Source: Davidsoniella eucalypti (taxonomy: Eukaryota; Ascomycota; Sordariomycetes; Microascales; Ceratocystidaceae). Taken from it: a stretch of DNA of 64,000 bases. Each line of letters starts with the position of its first letter. Within the stretch, counting starts at the first letter, position 1. The stretch is taken from the NCBI GenBank assembly GCA_004009845.1, contig RMBW01000032.1, positions 186,001 through 250,000 on the forward strand, given 5' to 3'. A model generated the notes under the pieces. It did not search any database. It worked only from the letters and a program-made list of their open reading frames with translations, and was not told the origin of the DNA. Both the position numbers and the translations under genes were made by a program. Shown in pieces: positions 22,092-33,576 of this stretch.

Positions 22092-25000
22092 ATGGCCTCT
22101 GTTGGTTGCGTGATGCCTAAACTAGATTCCACGATGGCTGCATCGGCAGCTATCGAGGCCGATAGTCAAGACGTGCTGGATATGTACGCAGCCGAGTTTT
22201 CGTCGTCGATAGTGAGTCTTTGATCTCTGAGTTTGATATTGAGAATATCTTCTGGTTGGAGTCCCCCACCCCCTAGTCTATTGGTTCGGCTGGCTGCATG
22301 GCAAGGCAAGCTATCGCCTCGCCTAGATAGATGCCTCTTTTTCGTCTTGAAGCCACTGAACGGCGTGTCAGACGAGAATATACAGAATGGAGAAAAGAGG
22401 AAGAAAAGAAAACAAAGGCTCACCGTTGTTATTCGACTTTTAGACGCATCCAACCACGACAAACCCACTACCATCTCGGTCTTTTGCGAGCTCAGCGATT
22501 CAGAGGGCTTCTTTCCAGGCTGCCCATACGTCTTCTTCAGGCGGTCCAGGGACCACTTCTCGGGTAAGTAGGCCCCGTACATCTGTCAATATGCTGGCTA
22601 TGTGATATACCACTGTGCTGTAACTATATATACGCGACCAATAAAGCCCACCGTTTGTTTTATAAAGGACAGGCATTAGTAGACACTAGGGTGCTAACTG
22701 GCCGTCAACTTGTCATTCTCGTGTAGTTCTTCCCAAGCCACAACAACAATCCTCCATCAACAACTGGCCAGGACAAAGAAAGCATCCGCGTCCTGGGCGG
22801 AAAGACGAACCAGCCGGAAGATCATGGCCGCCTTTCGACTCGATCACCTTCACCCGACCTCGATAAACATAATTCGCCAGAACTACCAGTAACAACAACA
22901 GTAGAAGCAGTAGAAGAAGAAGGAGCTGTGGAAGTACAAGAAGAAGCGGCTAATGCGCTAAATCTGCCGCCGCCACCTCGACCTACGAACGCCACTGTGA
23001 AAGCATTGCCGTCTGTTGTTGTTGCTGCCACACCACAGCCAGCGTTGAAACACCGAGTCGTCGCCTTCACACCGGTACCAGATCAACAAAGACGGCGCAT
23101 AAACATGAGCACAATGGACGTATCGCAGGAACCGACGCAGGTCAACGACGGGCGCGACTATGGAAGTGCCCTCGAAGATGACGACGAGACCGATTTTAAC
23201 CGCTCATTGGTCCAAGGTGAAAGTGGCGCCGTCGACTTCGGCTTTGGCGTTAGCCCTGGTGGCGACGACGAGGAGCACGACTTTGATACATTCTCGCCTA
23301 TGGTAGACGTAGGCCCGGCTCTAACTCGACGTAACTGGCGTATGCTTCAGTCGACACAACCGAATTCGCCAGCTCCGGGCCTGACGCCGTTCCGCCGCCG
23401 AGTTTCTGTTGGTGCCGATCCCGTTACGCCGAAAACGAACATCAATCCCTTTGCCAATATGACGCTTGGCTTGTCAGAGGTCCGGCCGTCTCAGCTGTTT
23501 CTGGCGTCGGATCCGCAGATGCCCTCGGCCGTCAAGAACTACAGCCCGACCTCATCTCGTCCTTCTCCCGGCGACTTCGATCATATGCCAGCACCGACGG
23601 TTTTTGACTCGCCAACCGAGGCACGCAAGGGCGCTCAGTTCAACCCGAGGCTATCATCGCCGCCGCCACACAACTTTAATGCCGACAGTAAGAACGACGA
23701 CGAAGTTGTGCCTGATTCGCCCACTCAGGTTGACACGCCCAGTGCCTTGCCAGCTATGCGCCAACCGCATACCTTCTACGAACCACTCAAGTTCTCGCAG
23801 TCTCGAAAAGCCAAGAGAAAGGCTTCCAACGATAGCCAGTTCTCCGACGACTCTGACTTCGATAATACCCAGACCCACCGGCGCAATATGGCTGCACAGA
23901 AGCGCCAGAAAGCAGACGAGGAGCTTAGCCGACCCATGATGCCACGCTCAAACTCTGATACTTCTGCGTTCACAACACGTCCTGTGACATCTTTGCCTAC
24001 ATCAACTCGCGCAACTATTAGCGCAAGTGCAGCAATGGCCACTGACCCTGATGAAGTCAACGGTGTCATTATGAACACGCAGACTTCTGATGCAGTAGTT
24101 AGAGCTAGCGCTGAGGTTATTTCAGTACCACCACTTTCTCAGCGACAGCGTGACCTACTGAAAGATACTGTACCAGAAACTAGCCCAGCACCAACAGCAC
24201 AATCTGAGCATTTAGAATCTAAGCCTGTGGCCGAGGACGATGTCGAGACTGCAGACGAGGCTGATAGTAATGAAACGGCAGTCTCTATGGACAAGAACTC
24301 TCCAGAACCACAGGCACAAACTGAGACTAAAGAGGCAGCACCACGATATCTAGAGTCACAAAACGATTCCGAAGTCGACAAACCTCTGTTCTCGAATCTC
24401 AAGCTTCCTCTCCAACCCCGTGTTACGCCACTGTCTTCGCTACAGGCAATGAAAAGTCCTACTGTGTCACCGCTTACTGTAATGTGCGATATACCCGATA
24501 CTCAGATACCTGATACGCAGCCGCCGCCAGCGGAGACGCTCGTGGTAGCCATAGAACCTATGAACAAAGACATCATTCCAGCGACCCAGAATGTGCCAGA
24601 AGAAGCGTCATCGAGCCTCACTGAGCCGGAAACGAAGACAAATGCGAAACACCACAGTAACGCTAAGAATGCAGTGGAAACGAATGCAGCATGTGACGAG
24701 TTAGACGATATGGATGTCGGCTCTCCAAAAACCAAGAAAGCATCGTCATATACGCGCCGTGGCTCTAAAACAGCGATAGGTGCTGCCGTCCAAATACCCA
24801 AGACCGTTACTCCCGTCCCGCCACCTATTGTACCGACAAATTTCTTGGGAATATACTCTACAGCATCTTCTAAAATAGTTCCAGGAAGGCCAGCACGCAA
24901 GCGCCAGAAAAGCGCCAAACTCTTGGAGGCAGAGACATCGACTACCAGTACACCGGTAGCCGCCAAGCCTGAACGTAAAAGATCAGAGCCTTCACCAAGT

Positions 25001-26542
25001 CCTGGTGATAGCGAGCCGCGTGCCCCATCTCGACGGACTCGAAAATCCAACGTAGTTCAGGAGATTATGGAAACTCCGGAGGCTGCGCGCCATGTAAGAC
25101 CACAGTCTAGATCACTGCTTGTTAGCCATAACGGCCGTCTTGATAGAAGGTCTACCGAGTCTCCCGACACCGCCGGCTGGCTTGAAACACCCAACTCAGA
25201 GATGAATAGAATAGGGCCAGCTCAGAGTGTTTCACCGGCGCTAACGGTTGAAATCATCGTAAACTCTAAGAAGAAGCGCCCAGCTTCACGGGCTAAAAAC
25301 CAACCCGAGACTCACCGTGTGAACAAGAAAAAGAGTATACGTAAGATGCCAGTAGCCGCTGTTCGGAGTCGGAGTACCTCTACAGACTCTGAAACAGACG
25401 AACTGATGCATACACCACCCAAAGCAGACCCGACAGGCGGAGTGCCGACTCCTTTGACGGCGTCGCACACGACCAAGTCAATGTTTGACATGAATATGAA
25501 GAAGAGCAAGGGCTGGGCGTACGTGCCGATCAACGACAGCTTGAAGCCTCTGTTTGCCAACATGCTGTTTGCGCTATCATTCCAGTCTCGGGAGTTAGTG
25601 TCTCCAGCATATGAGTACGAGCGTCGCGTCCGCATCAGCAAGGATATCGAACAGAAGATCATCGGTGCCGGGGGACGTCTTCTCGAGAGCGGCTTTGAGG
25701 AGATCTTCCAGAAGCCAGCTGCTGGATCTGAGGTCGGCATCACGGGTGGATCGCAAGCAACACTTGATCTGATCGCCGGCGTTCAAGATACCGGGTTCAC
25801 CGCAGTCATTGCAGATGGGTACTCCCGCAAGGTCAAATACATGCAGGCGTTGGCACTGGGAATTCCGTGTATCACGTACCACTGGGTAGAAGAGTGTTTG
25901 CGACACAACAGAGTGGTCTCGTGGCAGCCGTTTTTACTGACATCTGGTGCCTCGATTTGCTTTGACAATGCCATGATGTCACGTACTCTTCCGCCGTTTA
26001 AAGCAGCGGAAGTCTCTCTAGCGGATATGATTGAAACACGTCTGCGTTTTCTCGAGAACCACCGCATCTTGTTTGTCGTGAAGCGCTCACGCGAAGAAGA
26101 GAAGAAGAAGTTCTACTTGTTTTTGATGCACGTGCTCGGGGCCTCAGTGTCACGTGCTCCCAGCGTAGCCGATGCCCGCGTCAAATTACTCGAGGCCGAG
26201 GCAGTAGGTATGCCGTTTGACTGGGTATACATCGACGAGCCAACCAGTAGCGAAGCAGGGCTCTTCGAGTCGGCCACCACAACAACCGCAACTGCTTCAA
26301 GAGGTGGCAGTGGGCGCAACAGTGGCAAGGCGGGAGGTGGTCGACGACGTAAACGAGACAGCTCCAAGGAGGGCAGTTGCGAAGCGGAAGCACTTGGAGC
26401 AGCAGTCAGTGGGCTTCAGAAGAAGATCCGGCTTATGAGCAATGAATTGGTGGTGCAGAGTCTGATCCGCGGCGAGCTTATCGATGCCGAGACTTGGGAA
26501 GGCGTGAGCGTTGGAGCAGCGGCAGGACGTAAGCGCGGATGA
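22092..26542 (+). CDS. Rad9/Crb2-type DNA-damage checkpoint mediator with C-terminal tandem BRCT
   Basis: Probable nuclear adaptor that relays ATR/ATM-type signals to the effector kinase. Proposed exons are 22092-22211, 22444-22563 and 22727-26542, 1351 aa, all in phase 0; the first two are reconstructed by splice sites and composition, so less certain. The body is long and disordered, with many SQ/TQ sites (MDVSQEPTQ, DSPTQ, FSQSRK, NDSQFS, DNTQ, PDTQIPDTQ, PATQN) and SP/TP sites. The folded end (about 1006-1240) starts KGWAYVPINDSLKPLF and contains GFTAVIADGYSRKVKYMQAL and GIPCITYHWVEECLRH, the BRCT core with its Trp; a second repeat carries FVVKRSREEEKKKFYLFLMH and FDWVYID. I could not see the Tudor region found in Rad9, Crb2 and 53BP1. 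The last 90 residues are Gly/Arg/Lys-rich. Confidence 0.8.
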
Positions 26543-27017
26543 ATATAAAACGGGCTACGCAGGAAAAGAGAAAGTATATGTATGGCTTTCTTGATCTAAT
26601 ATCATGTATCGATGGGATTTGAGGATATCACAAGTACAACACTACTACTACTAGTTTTCTTTTTTTTCTTCTTTGTTTTATTTGTACTAGAGGGCAAGTA
26701 CAGACGAATAGGCGTCTTGTACCGGGAATTTCCTATCAGCACGGAGATCTGGTTCTTTTTCTTTCTTAGCCTCCGAAGGCGAACGGCGTTTTCTTTTCAT
26801 TGTTTATTATCTCTCTCTTATCAGTCTGGTTAGGATGATACCATTCAACTGGATTATATAAAAATCATGTTAGCAACATGTAGATTAGAACATCCATTTT
26901 ATAGGGATTTGCCATGTAGGTGATGTCTCAAAATGTCTTTGTTGTGAGATATGTAATGGTGTGTATTACCCAACGGTGTCATGTCATCCAGCCTCATAAG
27001 CCTTAGTCATCATCTCT
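26543..27017. other. Convergent intergenic spacer
   Basis: 3' flanks of the Rad9-like gene and the GH18 gene. T-rich, without coding signal or recognisable structure. Confidence 0.5.
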
Positions 27018-27968
27018 TTATACCTTCGCCTCGGCTTCCTCCCACTCGACCCACCGTTTATCAGCCTCGAGCAAGGCAGTCGGCACACAATCCTCGGTGC
27101 CCAGCAATGACGTCATCCACAACGCCCATTCCCACGGCTGCTCGACGCCCCCCGGCTGTGAATTGAAGTATTCCCAACCCATGATGCCGCCAAAAGACGG
27201 AAACAACTCGAGCAACTGGATCACGCTAGCCGCCAATCCGTCCATCTCGACGAAACCCGCGCCGTTCCCCGGATTAGTGACGGTGCCAGCAACGATACGT
27301 TCCGGTTTCCAGCCGCGCGAAATAATGTTTGCATACTGTAATGGGTCGGCCAGCGTGCCCCAGCCGCAATAGAACTGCGCATTATACCAGGCGATTTCGC
27401 GGCCACGGGCAGCTTCGAGCTGGGCATAGCTGAAACCGCTAAGGTTCGCCCTTGGATCGATTAGGGCCGGAGCTACAGGCGCCAGCGTAATCAAGAAGTT
27501 GGGGCCAAAGTCCGCGCGAAGACGGTCGATCAGGCGCACGATGCCGGCGAGCGGAGTTTTCTCTTCAACGTCTAGATCGAGCCCATCAAGACGCTTGGCG
27601 CGTATGAGAGCGGCTAACGGCACATAGTAGGCCTCGAAGGCGGAAGGGCTGACTTCGTCGCCGCAGAGACGCTCGTAGCTGCCTTTGGCGGCGCCGCCCA
27701 ACATGCCCAGGACCTTGGTGCCGGCAGCTTGCAGAAGGGCTGTTTCTTCCCATAGTGGCGTGAAGCGCGAGTGGTATGGTGCGTGGTCGTTGAGTGTGAT
27801 GTCGCCCGGTACGCTGTTGATGTGGATGGCGGCGACGATCACGTGCGTCACGAATATGCCGGGCGTCTCGAGTAGTGGGCGTAGCGAAACATATCGCTCG
27901 CCTTCGTATTGTGTTTGGTGGTAGATGACGATGCGCGGGGTCGCTGAGGCTGGTGGAAAGGCCGACAT
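27018..27968 (-). CDS. Glycoside hydrolase family 18 protein (chitinase/endoglucosaminidase-like), cytosolic
   Basis: Single-exon gene of 316 aa starting MSAFPPASATPRIVIYHQ at 27968; codons upstream stay open but have no ATG. The TIM-barrel GH18 signature DxxDxDxE appears as LDGLDLDVEE, with the terminal Glu as proton donor and the Asp before it assisting the N-acetyl group. A strand-3 motif TKVLGMLGGAAKGSY and the YNAQFYCGWG strand (Asn/Gln/Phe/Tyr around the substrate acetamido group) support an active fold. No signal peptide, chitin-binding module or GPI signal is visible, which points to intracellular hydrolysis, for example of free N-glycans or chito-oligosaccharides. Substrate is not decidable from sequence alone. 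Confidence 0.88.
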   Translation of the reverse strand: MSAFPPASATPRIVIYHQTQYEGERYVSLRPLLETPGIFVTHVIVAAIHINSVPGDITLNDHAPYHSRFTPLWEETALLQAAGTKVLGMLGGAAKGSYERLCGDEVSPSAFEAYYVPLAALIRAKRLDGLDLDVEEKTPLAGIVRLIDRLRADFGPNFLITLAPVAPALIDPRANLSGFSYAQLEAARGREIAWYNAQFYCGWGTLADPLQYANIISRGWKPERIVAGTVTNPGNGAGFVEMDGLAASVIQLLELFPSFGGIMGWEYFNSQPGGVEQPWEWALWMTSLLGTEDCVPTALLEADKRWVEWEEAEAKV

Positions 27969-28852
27969 GACGCACACCGAGCGGGGAAGAGTTGGAAAGA
28001 GCGGATAGATGGGCAAAGACGAGGGAGGATGTCACGATGTACACTTCTGTTTGTTGTTGTTGGTCTCAAAGTCTTTCATATCGACCGTGTCAAACGAAGG
28101 CTTGGGGTGAGGTCTTAGCACTTTATGCCGTTCAATATTAACCCCTGTCTCCATAACCCTGACCCCACTAACGTCATACCCAGAAGAGGCTTATAAGACT
28201 TGGAAAGCTTCAAGACTAGACCATAAGACATGCTTTTCTTTATGCTGTTTCTCGGGTGAATGAAAGAAACTGCCATTTTCTTTTTTGTTTTATATGGCTC
28301 TCCCTTTCATGTTCCTTTTGGCTTTACAATGTCTTTGTGTCGAGGACCGGGGGAGAAACCTGCATCTTCTTTAGAGTCTTTGTATGGATCCCCGATTCTT
28401 TCCTTTGTTCTACAGCCGCATTCATGTATTCCATTTATGGCTTTCATTGATACCGACTATACAGAAGATTGACATTGTTAGACCAGCAAACAAAGCAATG
28501 GAAGGCACAAGGCTAGTTAGAGGTCATCATGATGGATATAAAATGGCGTGGACTCCGTCTTCATTCCGGCTTCTGGTTTGTTTTCTGGAGCACACACACA
28601 TTTTCATCATCCTTTTGTTTCCCATTGTCCTTTCTCTCTCTTCTCCGAACCTCGTTGATCGAAGTTCTAACCGGCCTGCCATCTTGACTCAATACTTACT
28701 TGCTATTATCTATTCTACTCAACTCTCTGGAAGCACTTTGCGACTCTGGTAAGTAGCAAACTGCCAAGCTCCCACTTTGAATAATAACAGCACCGCAGCT
28801 TCGCCCGTCTATACAACTCTGCAATCCGAAGAAGGTAAATAAGTAAGTCAAG
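27969..28852. promoter_or_regulatory. Divergent intergenic region GH18 / acidic Cys protein
   Basis: 0.88 kb spacer with T/C-rich stretches and a possible leader from about 28,560. GTAAGT at 28750 followed by AG-containing sequence near 28,835 could be a leader intron. No other gene. Confidence 0.4.
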
Positions 28853-29305
28853 ATGTGCCGTACCATTCAATACATCAAGTACTGTAGTCTCTGCGAGACC
28901 GAGTCTATCCGCAACAGCTTCCACCGCTGCCCGTTCTCTAGAACCCAGGAGAAGGTCTGTGACTTTGAAAACTGGGAGCAAGAGGAGAGGGAGCGCCTTC
29001 TGGAGGTGCTTTGTGCCGACTGTACCCGCACCTTTCTGCATATCGAGCGGATGCCCGTCAACACCAGACATGCCGGCATTATGGTGGATATCAGCGACGA
29101 GGCTACCGATTTAGCCAATGCTGTTTTCTTTCTTAATAGCTGTACTGACGATGTAGAGAACGGAAACGCCGACGAGAGGGAAAACGAGGGCAGAGACCGC
29201 TATGATGCCGCGTACTTGGAGTATCCGCTGACTCTGGGGGATGACTCTGACGAGGAAGACGAGGACGATGAAGACGAGGACGAGAACGAAGAGGCCGAGA
29301 ACTAA
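28853..29305 (+). CDS. Small acidic protein with N-terminal Cys/His cluster, function unknown
   Basis: 150 aa, single exon, ATG in good context (AAGATGTGC). The N-terminal 60 residues hold MCRTIQYIKYCSLCETES, HRCPF and VLCADCTRTF, a set of Cys/His with CxxC spacing that could bind zinc. A middle segment is rich in Asp/Glu/Asn, and the C-terminus is almost pure Asp/Glu (DDSDEEDEDDEDEDENEEAEN region). Opening with MCRxxxYxxxC is common to many small uncharacterised Pezizomycotina proteins. No enzyme motif is recognisable. The long acidic tail suggests binding to basic partners such as histones or ribosomal proteins, but that is guesswork. Confidence 0.7.
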   Translation: MCRTIQYIKYCSLCETESIRNSFHRCPFSRTQEKVCDFENWEQEERERLLEVLCADCTRTFLHIERMPVNTRHAGIMVDISDEATDLANAVFFLNSCTDDVENGNADERENEGRDRYDAAYLEYPLTLGDDSDEEDEDDEDEDENEEAEN

Positions 29306-30966
29306 GCTTGAGCGAGAGCTTTGGTTATGTTTTCTGTTTCGGTTCTTGTCCAGTCCTTCTAAAGCGTCATGATACTCCATTCAGTACCAAATCAACTGCC
29401 ACTCAACCGGGAAACAAATAAGGTGCGCCACTTGTTTTCTTTTTCCTTTACTAACGAGAAGGATGACGATACTCTTACCGACTTTTCTCTGTGTGTGTCA
29501 TTGATAGAACTGCAATATTTGCCGAACTGTCTATTCTTTGTCTTTGATGCTGGCTCATCAAAGACGTCCATTCGTTTACCAAATCACCTACACTATTTCC
29601 TTTATCATTTATCTTACAAGCGGGATATCCGGGGCTTTCCGGGTTCTCAACCAAACCAATACAAAAATACAACACAAAATCCATACCAATAGAATTACGG
29701 TGAACATGTGACAATCTAGATGTGGTTTATTGGTGATGTAATGAATTATAATACTAATTAGACAAGCACAAAATGGCTGAAAATGCACTTCACATCCATG
29801 TACACCCACATATCGGTTTGACAAGACACACATTCGACTTATAACTAAACACATGCAGATCAAAACCTAGGATTTAGAAAATAGGCTCTTAAGACACTTG
29901 GTTCTAGACGCACTAGAAACTGCCAACTCAGTCTTTTTTTTTTCTTCCTCCTGCAGGAATATCTGAGCCAACGACGATGTACAGATAATTGTAAATAAAA
30001 GACATCAAAGTGTTTACAGCTAGTGTAACTGGATCGAAGAATCCAGGATATATTGCATTTTCATCGTCTACGTAGTACATCCAGCTTCCCCTTTTCTCCG
30101 TGTCAATCTCGTAACCTCCTCTTTCTTCATTAAGTCTTCGCCTTGAATTTTTGATCCTTTGCTTTATTATAGGCCAAAGCATATCTTCCCAAGCTTCTGG
30201 TTGTATCACTCGGTATCCATGATAGGAAAATGGTCTCGTGAGGGGACGGATAAATAGCATGTTACTCTGCCGCCTAGAATATATTCTATATTTGTCTTCA
30301 TACTTTTGGTTGTCTTCTTTTGAACTTGCGAGTTTATCTCGGAAAAGGAAGAGACAACAGAAAAATGCTACTCGGAGCAAATTTTTATTATTTCTTACTC
30401 TTACTTCTTTCGCAGTTGGCGTCTGACATGATCATCGGCCAGTTTAGCGATTTAAGATATAGTAGATGATTTGGCGGGGACTTGCAGTATAGCTGACAAC
30501 GCATTCAGGAGGTCTTTGTCTTTGATCAAGTTGAAGTATTGATATAGTAATATACAATCTATATGTATATATATGTTATGACCCTCGGACTAAAATTCTG
30601 CGTGTTATATGTTTTGTGCAGTCTTTCCTGGTTCTGTTTTTAGCTCCTTCTTCGTTCGGTTTTTGTGCTGAGCCTCGACTAGCAAATCAATCGAGTAGTA
30701 GTTGCCTTTTTCCATAGGGATTTTTAGATCCCGTCTTCCACAGCCAATACAGGCAAGGCAGTTGCACTTTCAGTGGATTTCAGCTTTGTTGCTTGTCGCT
30801 TTTTAAAGTTTTTGTTTCTTATTTTTTTCTCAACTGTTTCATCATTCTTTCAGGCTTTTCTAGTCGTTGTTGTTTTCCCTTTGCTTTGCTTTTTTTTTTC
30901 TTTTTTTCAATGATAAACAAGTTTTAATCTCGATTCACAAAATCACAGCTTCTCTCAAACTACGTC
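29306..30966. other. Long intergenic region with a weak minus-strand ORF
   Basis: 1.66 kb, AT-rich. Apart from one open frame at 29928-30260 (minus) nothing looks coding. A T/C-rich tract from about 30,780 to 30,910 precedes the lipase start and is probably its core promoter and leader. Confidence 0.45.
29928..30260 (-). CDS. Weak hypothetical ORF, 110 aa
   Basis: Begins MLFIRPLTRPFSYHGYRV and ends IPAGGRKKKD with TGA. The frame stays open about 58 codons further upstream with no ATG, so a spliced upstream exon is conceivable. It has a hydrophobic stretch LAVNTLMSFIYNYLYIVV near the C-terminus. No family recognised; it may be chance. Confidence 0.25.
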   Translation of the reverse strand: MLFIRPLTRPFSYHGYRVIQPEAWEDMLWPIIKQRIKNSRRRLNEERGGYEIDTEKRGSWMYYVDDENAIYPGFFDPVTLAVNTLMSFIYNYLYIVVGSDIPAGGRKKKD

Positions 30967-32699
30967 ATGATTCCTTCATTTCCGGACTACACCGGCCCTT
31001 ATCGTGTCGGCACTGTCGATATCGAAATCCCCGTGACCGATCTCCATTCGCCAGCACCGACTCCGTCCAACGCTTCTCATATTCATACAGTTCTCATTCG
31101 CGTTTATTATCCTGCCGTCGCCGAGTCTTCTGGTGAGCGCAAAATCCGCTGGTTGCCAACTCCCCAGCGCCATAATGTTTCTGCTTATGCGCAGTTCATG
31201 GGCATGGGACCAACGGTAGCCGGGCTAGTTTCGTATGTTTAATCTCTTCTCTTCCTCAAGAAATCAAGGTGAAGAACTGACCGGCTGGCCTGAACCCAAT
31301 CCACAGTTATCTTCCTCGACACATGTATTACACGACGATACCCGCCTATAAGAATGCCACTCTTGCCACTCCCAATACACCTTCGGGCCGCTGGCCAACC
31401 GCCATGTTCTCACACGGCCTCGCTGGCTGCCGCAACTCGTACTCATATGTAGCCGGCTCTCTAGCTTCCCATGGCGTCATCGTCTTCTGCCCGGAGCACC
31501 GTGATGGAAGCGCCGTGCTTACCATGATCCGCAACCCAACCGCCACAGTTGGTCGCTTTACGCCTTGGAAGGACATCGCGCAGACCGTGCCATATAGCCA
31601 GATTGAGCACGATGCGACGCCCGAGATCTTTACCGAACGTGCAAATCAGCTTAAAATCCGTCTGTGGGAATTAGGTCTTGCCCACGCAGTTATTCTAGCT
31701 ATGGATCGCGGTAATCCAGACTTTAAAAATATGAACTCGACGACTCGCAGTTTGGACATGTTCAAGGCGCAGATGGACGTCCATACGCCTGGAAAGCTGA
31801 TCTTGGCTGGCCATAGCTTTGGTGCTGCATCCATGGTGCAGTTCATCAAGAGCATCTACTATGCCGAGTCTACAGATCTCAAAGGCTTGGCCGATCCGCT
31901 ATACTTGCCTAGCCGCAACTCCGAGCTCTGCAACCAAATCACCCACGAGACTGTCACCATCTTGCTCGATATGTGGTGTATGCCACTTTTCGACCCCTCC
32001 AAGACCGCCCTACTCAATCTACCACTGCCCGCTTATGCTAGTGTCCCCGGCGCCCCGGGCGGTCGCGCACTTCTTGCCATCGAATCAGAGCAATTCTACA
32101 AGTGGACAGAGCACTTCCATGCCACCGCCCGAATTCTTTCGGCGAATCCGTCACGCCGAGTCGTTGATCAAGCCGACTTTGTCAACGAAGAGACCGGTGC
32201 AACTTTGCCGCAACCTCGCTTTTTCTGGGTCAACGGCGCCGCACATCTGAACCAGTCAGATTTTGGCGTCTTGTTCCCATGGATGACCAACAAAATCTTC
32301 AATGCGAATGAACCCGAGCGCGCGCTACGGCTCAATCTACGCGCACAGTTACAGATCTTGCGCGAGAATGGCGTACCTATAGCTAGTGTGTCAGTTGATG
32401 ACTGCATTGACGGAGGCCACGAGGACGTTGCGAGCATCGAAAACGGGCGCTTTGCAGATGACTCGGTCGTCTTTGAGAAGCCCGAGTGTGTTGGCCACTG
32501 GGACGCCGTCAATATTGTCGGTATGGGTGAAAACAGTCCATCGTTTGGCTGGAATAACATTACAGCGGCGGAAAAAACAGAGCCAGATTCGGGCAGTGAG
32601 ACTGACGGTGTCACTTTGCGCGGTGAAGAGCCTTCAGATGCTGTAGAAAGCGCCGTTGTTCCGGCCCAGATCAACACGGCCATTGGCGTTGGCGCCTAG
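30967..32699 (+). CDS. PAF-acetylhydrolase (isoform II-like) alpha/beta hydrolase
   Basis: Serine esterase of the platelet-activating-factor acetylhydrolase family, expected to cleave short or oxidised sn-2 acyl chains from phospholipids. Exons are 30967-31232 and 31307-32699 (74-bp intron), 552 aa. The joined sequence AGLVS-YLPRHMYYTT continues the family N-terminus (IPSFPDYTGPYRVGTVDIEI). Motifs are the oxyanion segment FSHGLAGCRNSYSYVAG, nucleophile elbow GHSFGAAS (Ser near 259), an Asp in LLDMWCMPLFDP (near 310), and the catalytic His in AAHLNQSDFGVLFPW (near 402). No signal peptide is evident, so it is probably intracellular. The last 100 residues are Ser/Glu-rich and variable. Confidence 0.9.
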
Positions 32700-33576
32700 C
32701 AAGTCCCAGCGATCCAAACCAGTTGGGGATCTTTGTTTCTGTGATTTTTTGCCAATTTGTTCTATTTTCTTTTGTTTTCTTTTTGCGTTTTTGTTTAGGC
32801 GGTGTTATTTATTCTTATAGGACGGGGGATTGCTGTTATTACCATTCGGATAGACGAATATCGAGTTTCGGAGTCGTGTGTAACTTCGCACCCGGAAAGA
32901 TACAGATATATTTAGAAACAGATGCCATATGAATGGCTGGATCAAGCCCTAAAAGAGGGTACTTGCCTCCTTATATGCCGACCACCAGGATGGCCCAAGG
33001 GGTTCTTAAGCAGGAAGGTGCATTATACAGGATAGCTGCATATAGAATACATACAGTGTATATACAAGGACATGCTTCCCCATTCACATTCACATTCACT
33101 CATGTCTGTTCTTGTCTTTATATATAGAGTATACTCATGTGAATTAATTGTTGTTATATGAAAGCGTCACTCGTTAAATGGTTTGTTGAAATCCCAACGC
33201 CGGCTATGTACTTTCTGTGTCTAGATGGCTAACATTCTTCTACCCGATATTTTAGCTTAGCTATGCAAAATATGCGTACTGAAGAAAGACGTCCGATCCC
33301 GACGAAGCAGCAAGTGATATTTGTAATGAACCCAGTGATTTATGATGATACAAATTCCCTTCCCGTTTTGTGTCTCTCCGCCATGGTGTGGATTGCGATG
33401 CAGTTGATGCGATCACTTCTGTTGACCAGACCCAGATATTTTTTGGAGTTCCCCAAGGGATATCACAAAGCAAAAAGAAAAAGATGAAAAAAAAAAGGCA
33501 TGAAAAAAGAAGAAAAAAGTAGGTAAAAGAAACGAGAGAGGTTGTGGAAGAGAGATAGAAGGAGTGTCAGTCAGAC
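32700..33576. other. Convergent intergenic region with short tandem repeat
   Basis: 3' flanks of the lipase and the MetE-like gene. A hexamer repeat CATTCA x3 is at 33081-33098; A-rich runs lie at 33474-33520. Nothing coding was recognised. Confidence 0.5.

Noticed and set aside
27969..28044. Upstream extension of the GH18 protein
   Set aside because: No ATG in frame; the alternative frame starting near 28044 lacks GH18 motifs.
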